From assembly GCF_027596085.1 (NCBI RefSeq), contig NC_072470.1, positions 1,692,848 to 1,756,847 on the forward strand: a stretch of 64,000 nucleotides of DNA. Reading direction: 5' to 3'. The stretch is from Anoplopoma fimbria. Its lineage: Eukaryota; Chordata; Actinopteri; Perciformes; Anoplopomatidae. The position numbers were made by a program, and so were the translations under genes. The notes below the pieces were generated by a model, which did no database searches, was not told the origin of the DNA, and worked only from the letters and a program-made list of their open reading frames with translations. This document shows positions 61,346-64,000 of this stretch, piece by piece. The first letter of the stretch is position 1. The number at the start of each line of letters is the position of its first letter.

Positions 61346-64000
61346 AGCCTTTTCAGTAATCCATCCATGGTTGATGTTTGTTTTTATACTGTAATTATGA
61401 ACAATAGTCGAACTAATGTGTATTTAAAAATATTTCCAGCACCAGGCCGACAGAACATGTTAAGTTCTGTATGACTGCTTATAAGAAAAGTTTTTAAAAG
61501 TTTATCCCAGTTTGTTGTAAGAGACAGAAAGACAGACAGATACTGAGGATAAAAACAGATCTGTGTCTGAAGATGAGGGAGGTCTGGTTCAGAAAGTGTT
61601 GAACAATGGCGGCGTTGTGAGCGGCGGCCATGGGATCGAACCCCCGGGTGTTTCCCATCGGCCCGTCTGCCCCCGTCTTGCGGCATCGGGACAGACGGAG
61701 GACGAGAGGACGGACAGAGCGCTCCTTTCTCAGCCACATCCTGCTGGAGCGACACGCCGGCCTGGCCTTCCCATGAGCCTTTACACTGCCGGGGTCGTCT
61801 TTGTTCAGTGAGAGGCATGCTGGGAAATTCACCATCAGACTCTGACTGGTGTGTTTGGTAACGGCGCAGTCACAATGAGGGATTCACCGAGGAGGCAGAC
61901 ACTGAGAGCGTCTTTATGTTTCACAAATGGACTCTTCTTCTGTCTCTGAATGAATGTCGGCTCAGATTGGACTCTTTGATCTGATAGTTTCTGCTTTAAA
62001 TCAAATTTTAAACTATTTTAACGAGGCAAAGTTTTTTTTTTTTGGACTTTTTTGGAATAAGAAACATTCATCTTCTTAACAGTAACATAAAAAAAGACAG
62101 AGGACATTGGTGTAGCAAATACTTTAAGGTATTAGTACATGTTTTATCACGTTATGGAAACTGGAAAACTGTTTGTCTTGGTGCAAAAGTGTCCTGATAA
62201 TCAGACTAAAAAACCCGCTCTGATTGGCCTTGATTTTAGATTTTGCAGCATTGCTTTGTGACAAAAAATGTCTTAATAATATTTAACCAATGAACCTTTT
62301 CTGTGCTAGAAAGTGACAGTTGCAGATATGTTTTAAAGCTACTTTAATGCTCTTTGTCAGGAATCTATCCATCCATTCGGAGGTCTTATTGTACTCTAAA
62401 ACCGTTACGTTACGTCGTTTAGCTGATATATATATATATTTTTCCAGTCTTTCTCATGCAGATAAAAGGGTTGGCTTGTGTTTAAATGACAGAGGAGGAC
62501 GCACATCTTTGTTGGACGAACACCAGGCTTTCTCAGCCCTCGGAGGTCTTGTGGTTCGTCCGAATTCCTCATGAAGAATAATCTAATTGAGAAAACTCCC
62601 GCTGGCATCGGCGTCTGGACTGCACAGAGGCCACACACAGCAGCTCAGAGCAGCGTTAACAGCCAACAAAGGAGACGTTCATGTCTGTTGCTTGGGGAAA
62701 TTACAAAAGTAATGAAGATGTAGCGGTTGCTTTCTCAGCCACTATCCAGTATAATCAGTTTTAGAGCTTTACGCTGTAAATCAACATCTAAATTTGGGCT
62801 TTTTGCACATTTTGTACTTCTGCATGGAATATAAGACTATTTTCGAAGAGCAAAGGGTTGGAAAAGCTAAGTTTAGGCTCACAAGCTAAGAATATCGAAG
62901 CAGCTTCCTGTCTTAGCGCCGTTCTAACACAGTTATTTTACATAATATGGTCTACTTTCTCGAGACAAAGTAGAGAATCATCTGCATATTGTCAACATTT
63001 GTTACAATATGTTTGATGTAACAGGTTTGTATGGATACACAGGAGAAGTATTTTTTTTACTTTCGATCAATTATTGGTATCCCAACAGGGATCCAAGGAT
63101 CAATTGAGGATTTTTTGTCGACTCAAAAGGAAGCGAGAGAAAACAGTCTGAATTTTCCGAAATCTTGACCTGAGCAGCTGTGTTGTGTCAGCATCGGTAT
63201 CACCTTTTAAAATCACCTTGTAAAGGTTAATGTTATGGAGCTGCTGTGACACGATGTCTTTTATTTTATTGTTTTCACTATTATTTTAGACTCTCTGTCC
63301 TCGTCCTTTTATCTCGAGGTGCCCTCTCCACTTCCCTGTCTTTAAAGTCGGCCTTTTATTTGAATGTTTGAGTGCTTTATATACTTTTATATTAAATGTT
63401 TTACATTTGCTTATACAAATAAGATTTACTATCACAATTAGGGAGCAGCAAATAAAGAGAGAGGGAAATATCATTCTTAACTCACATTATGAAATAAAAA
63501 TGACCTCCAGATGAGTGAAACAACGTTTTCTGCAGACAAAAGCTAACGCAGCTATAAAAGATAATGAAGAATGATGAAGAGGAGGCAGGAAATTAAGAAA
63601 CAGCGAAGCAGACAGAGCCCATAACGCTCTGTGGATTCATCTCAAGGACGACGAACAAACGGGTCATTATGTAATAAAAAACTCAAAATAAACAGTAATG
63701 AGGACGTAAAAAAAGCCTCAAAGGTGGATAATCAGATGCCCCACGATGCACTTCAAATGAAGTCTGATGCATGCACTGAGAGTGCTTTGAAGCAGGAGAG
63801 AAGAGGTAGAACTGGGGGACTTTAAAGGTTTCATGAATGCGTAAAGCCCAGAGTTGTCCCGGTGCAGAGCTGCCGTGCGAACAGGCCTCCCTGCTGTAAC
63901 AACAAACTGGAGTCCTGCAGCATTTGTTTGAGGCGGAGGAGCTGTGAACTTCAGACGCAAAAGAGCCGAGGGAGGAAAAGGCCGAACAGTCGAAGGAAAA
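61346..64000. other. Non-coding region at right edge
   Basis: A GC- and CpG-rich patch at about 61,590-61,830 stands out from the AT-rich surroundings and is open in several frames, but I recognise no protein and see no AHR2 exon 1 or 2 signature. The rest appears unique and AT-rich with no gene seen. Confidence 0.45.

Overview
This is vertebrate, almost certainly teleost (percomorph-like), nuclear DNA. Coding sequence is split into short exons with GT-AG introns. Dinucleotide microsatellites are very dense (long CA/TG tracts). Two copies of a fish-type tRNA-derived SINE and several dispersed repeats familiar from teleost genomes are present. There is no bacterial-style gene packing, and most open frames are chance or shadow frames.

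The identifiable content is a head-to-tail tandem pair of aryl hydrocarbon receptor genes, both on the minus strand. The downstream member (window 7,156-23,677) is a complete AHR1: 11 coding exons that sum to 2,610 nt, an uninterrupted 869-codon frame plus stop. It has the N-terminal bHLH, PAS-A, PAS-B and a glutamine-rich C-terminal activation region. The upstream member (28,962-34,625) is AHR2, seen from exon 3 to the stop codon (about 925 codons). Its exons 1 and 2, which should carry the start codon and bHLH domain, were not found in the 29.4 kb upstream of exon 3, so they lie beyond the window or are missing. Exon sizes and phases match between the paralogues across the PAS core and diverge in exon 3 and the C-terminal exons.

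Layout from left to right. 1-4.5 kb: AT-rich flank with TG and GA microsatellites, no gene seen. 4.5-7.2 kb: probable AHR1 3' UTR. 7.2-23.7 kb: AHR1, with introns holding a SINE, CA tracts and unassigned sequence. 23.7-24.25 kb: AHR1 upstream region with a (GGA)n run, a CT-rich minisatellite of five repeated modules, a perfect CRE and a perfect DR1 nuclear-receptor element. 24.25-25.3 kb: short intergenic DNA. 25.3-28.96 kb: probable AHR2 3' UTR. 28.96-34.6 kb: AHR2 exons 11 to 3. 34.6-64 kb: no coding exon recognised. This is probably AHR2 intron 2 or 5' flank, rich in CA/TG tracts, a second inverted SINE, a 63-bp perfect palindrome, an AP-1-motif minisatellite and a degenerate TTTGCATC-type minisatellite.

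Both proteins should be ligand-activated transcription factors that pair with ARNT and bind xenobiotic response elements. I see no clear evidence of a wholly new biological system. The most testable oddities are the missing AHR2 5' exons, AHR2 exon 7 flanked by UG and CA repeats at its splice sites, the AHR1 promoter repeat with CRE and DR1, and the palindrome/AP-1 repeat region. All exon borders were set by hand from splice consensus, reading-frame continuity and recalled AHR family features. No alignment was run.
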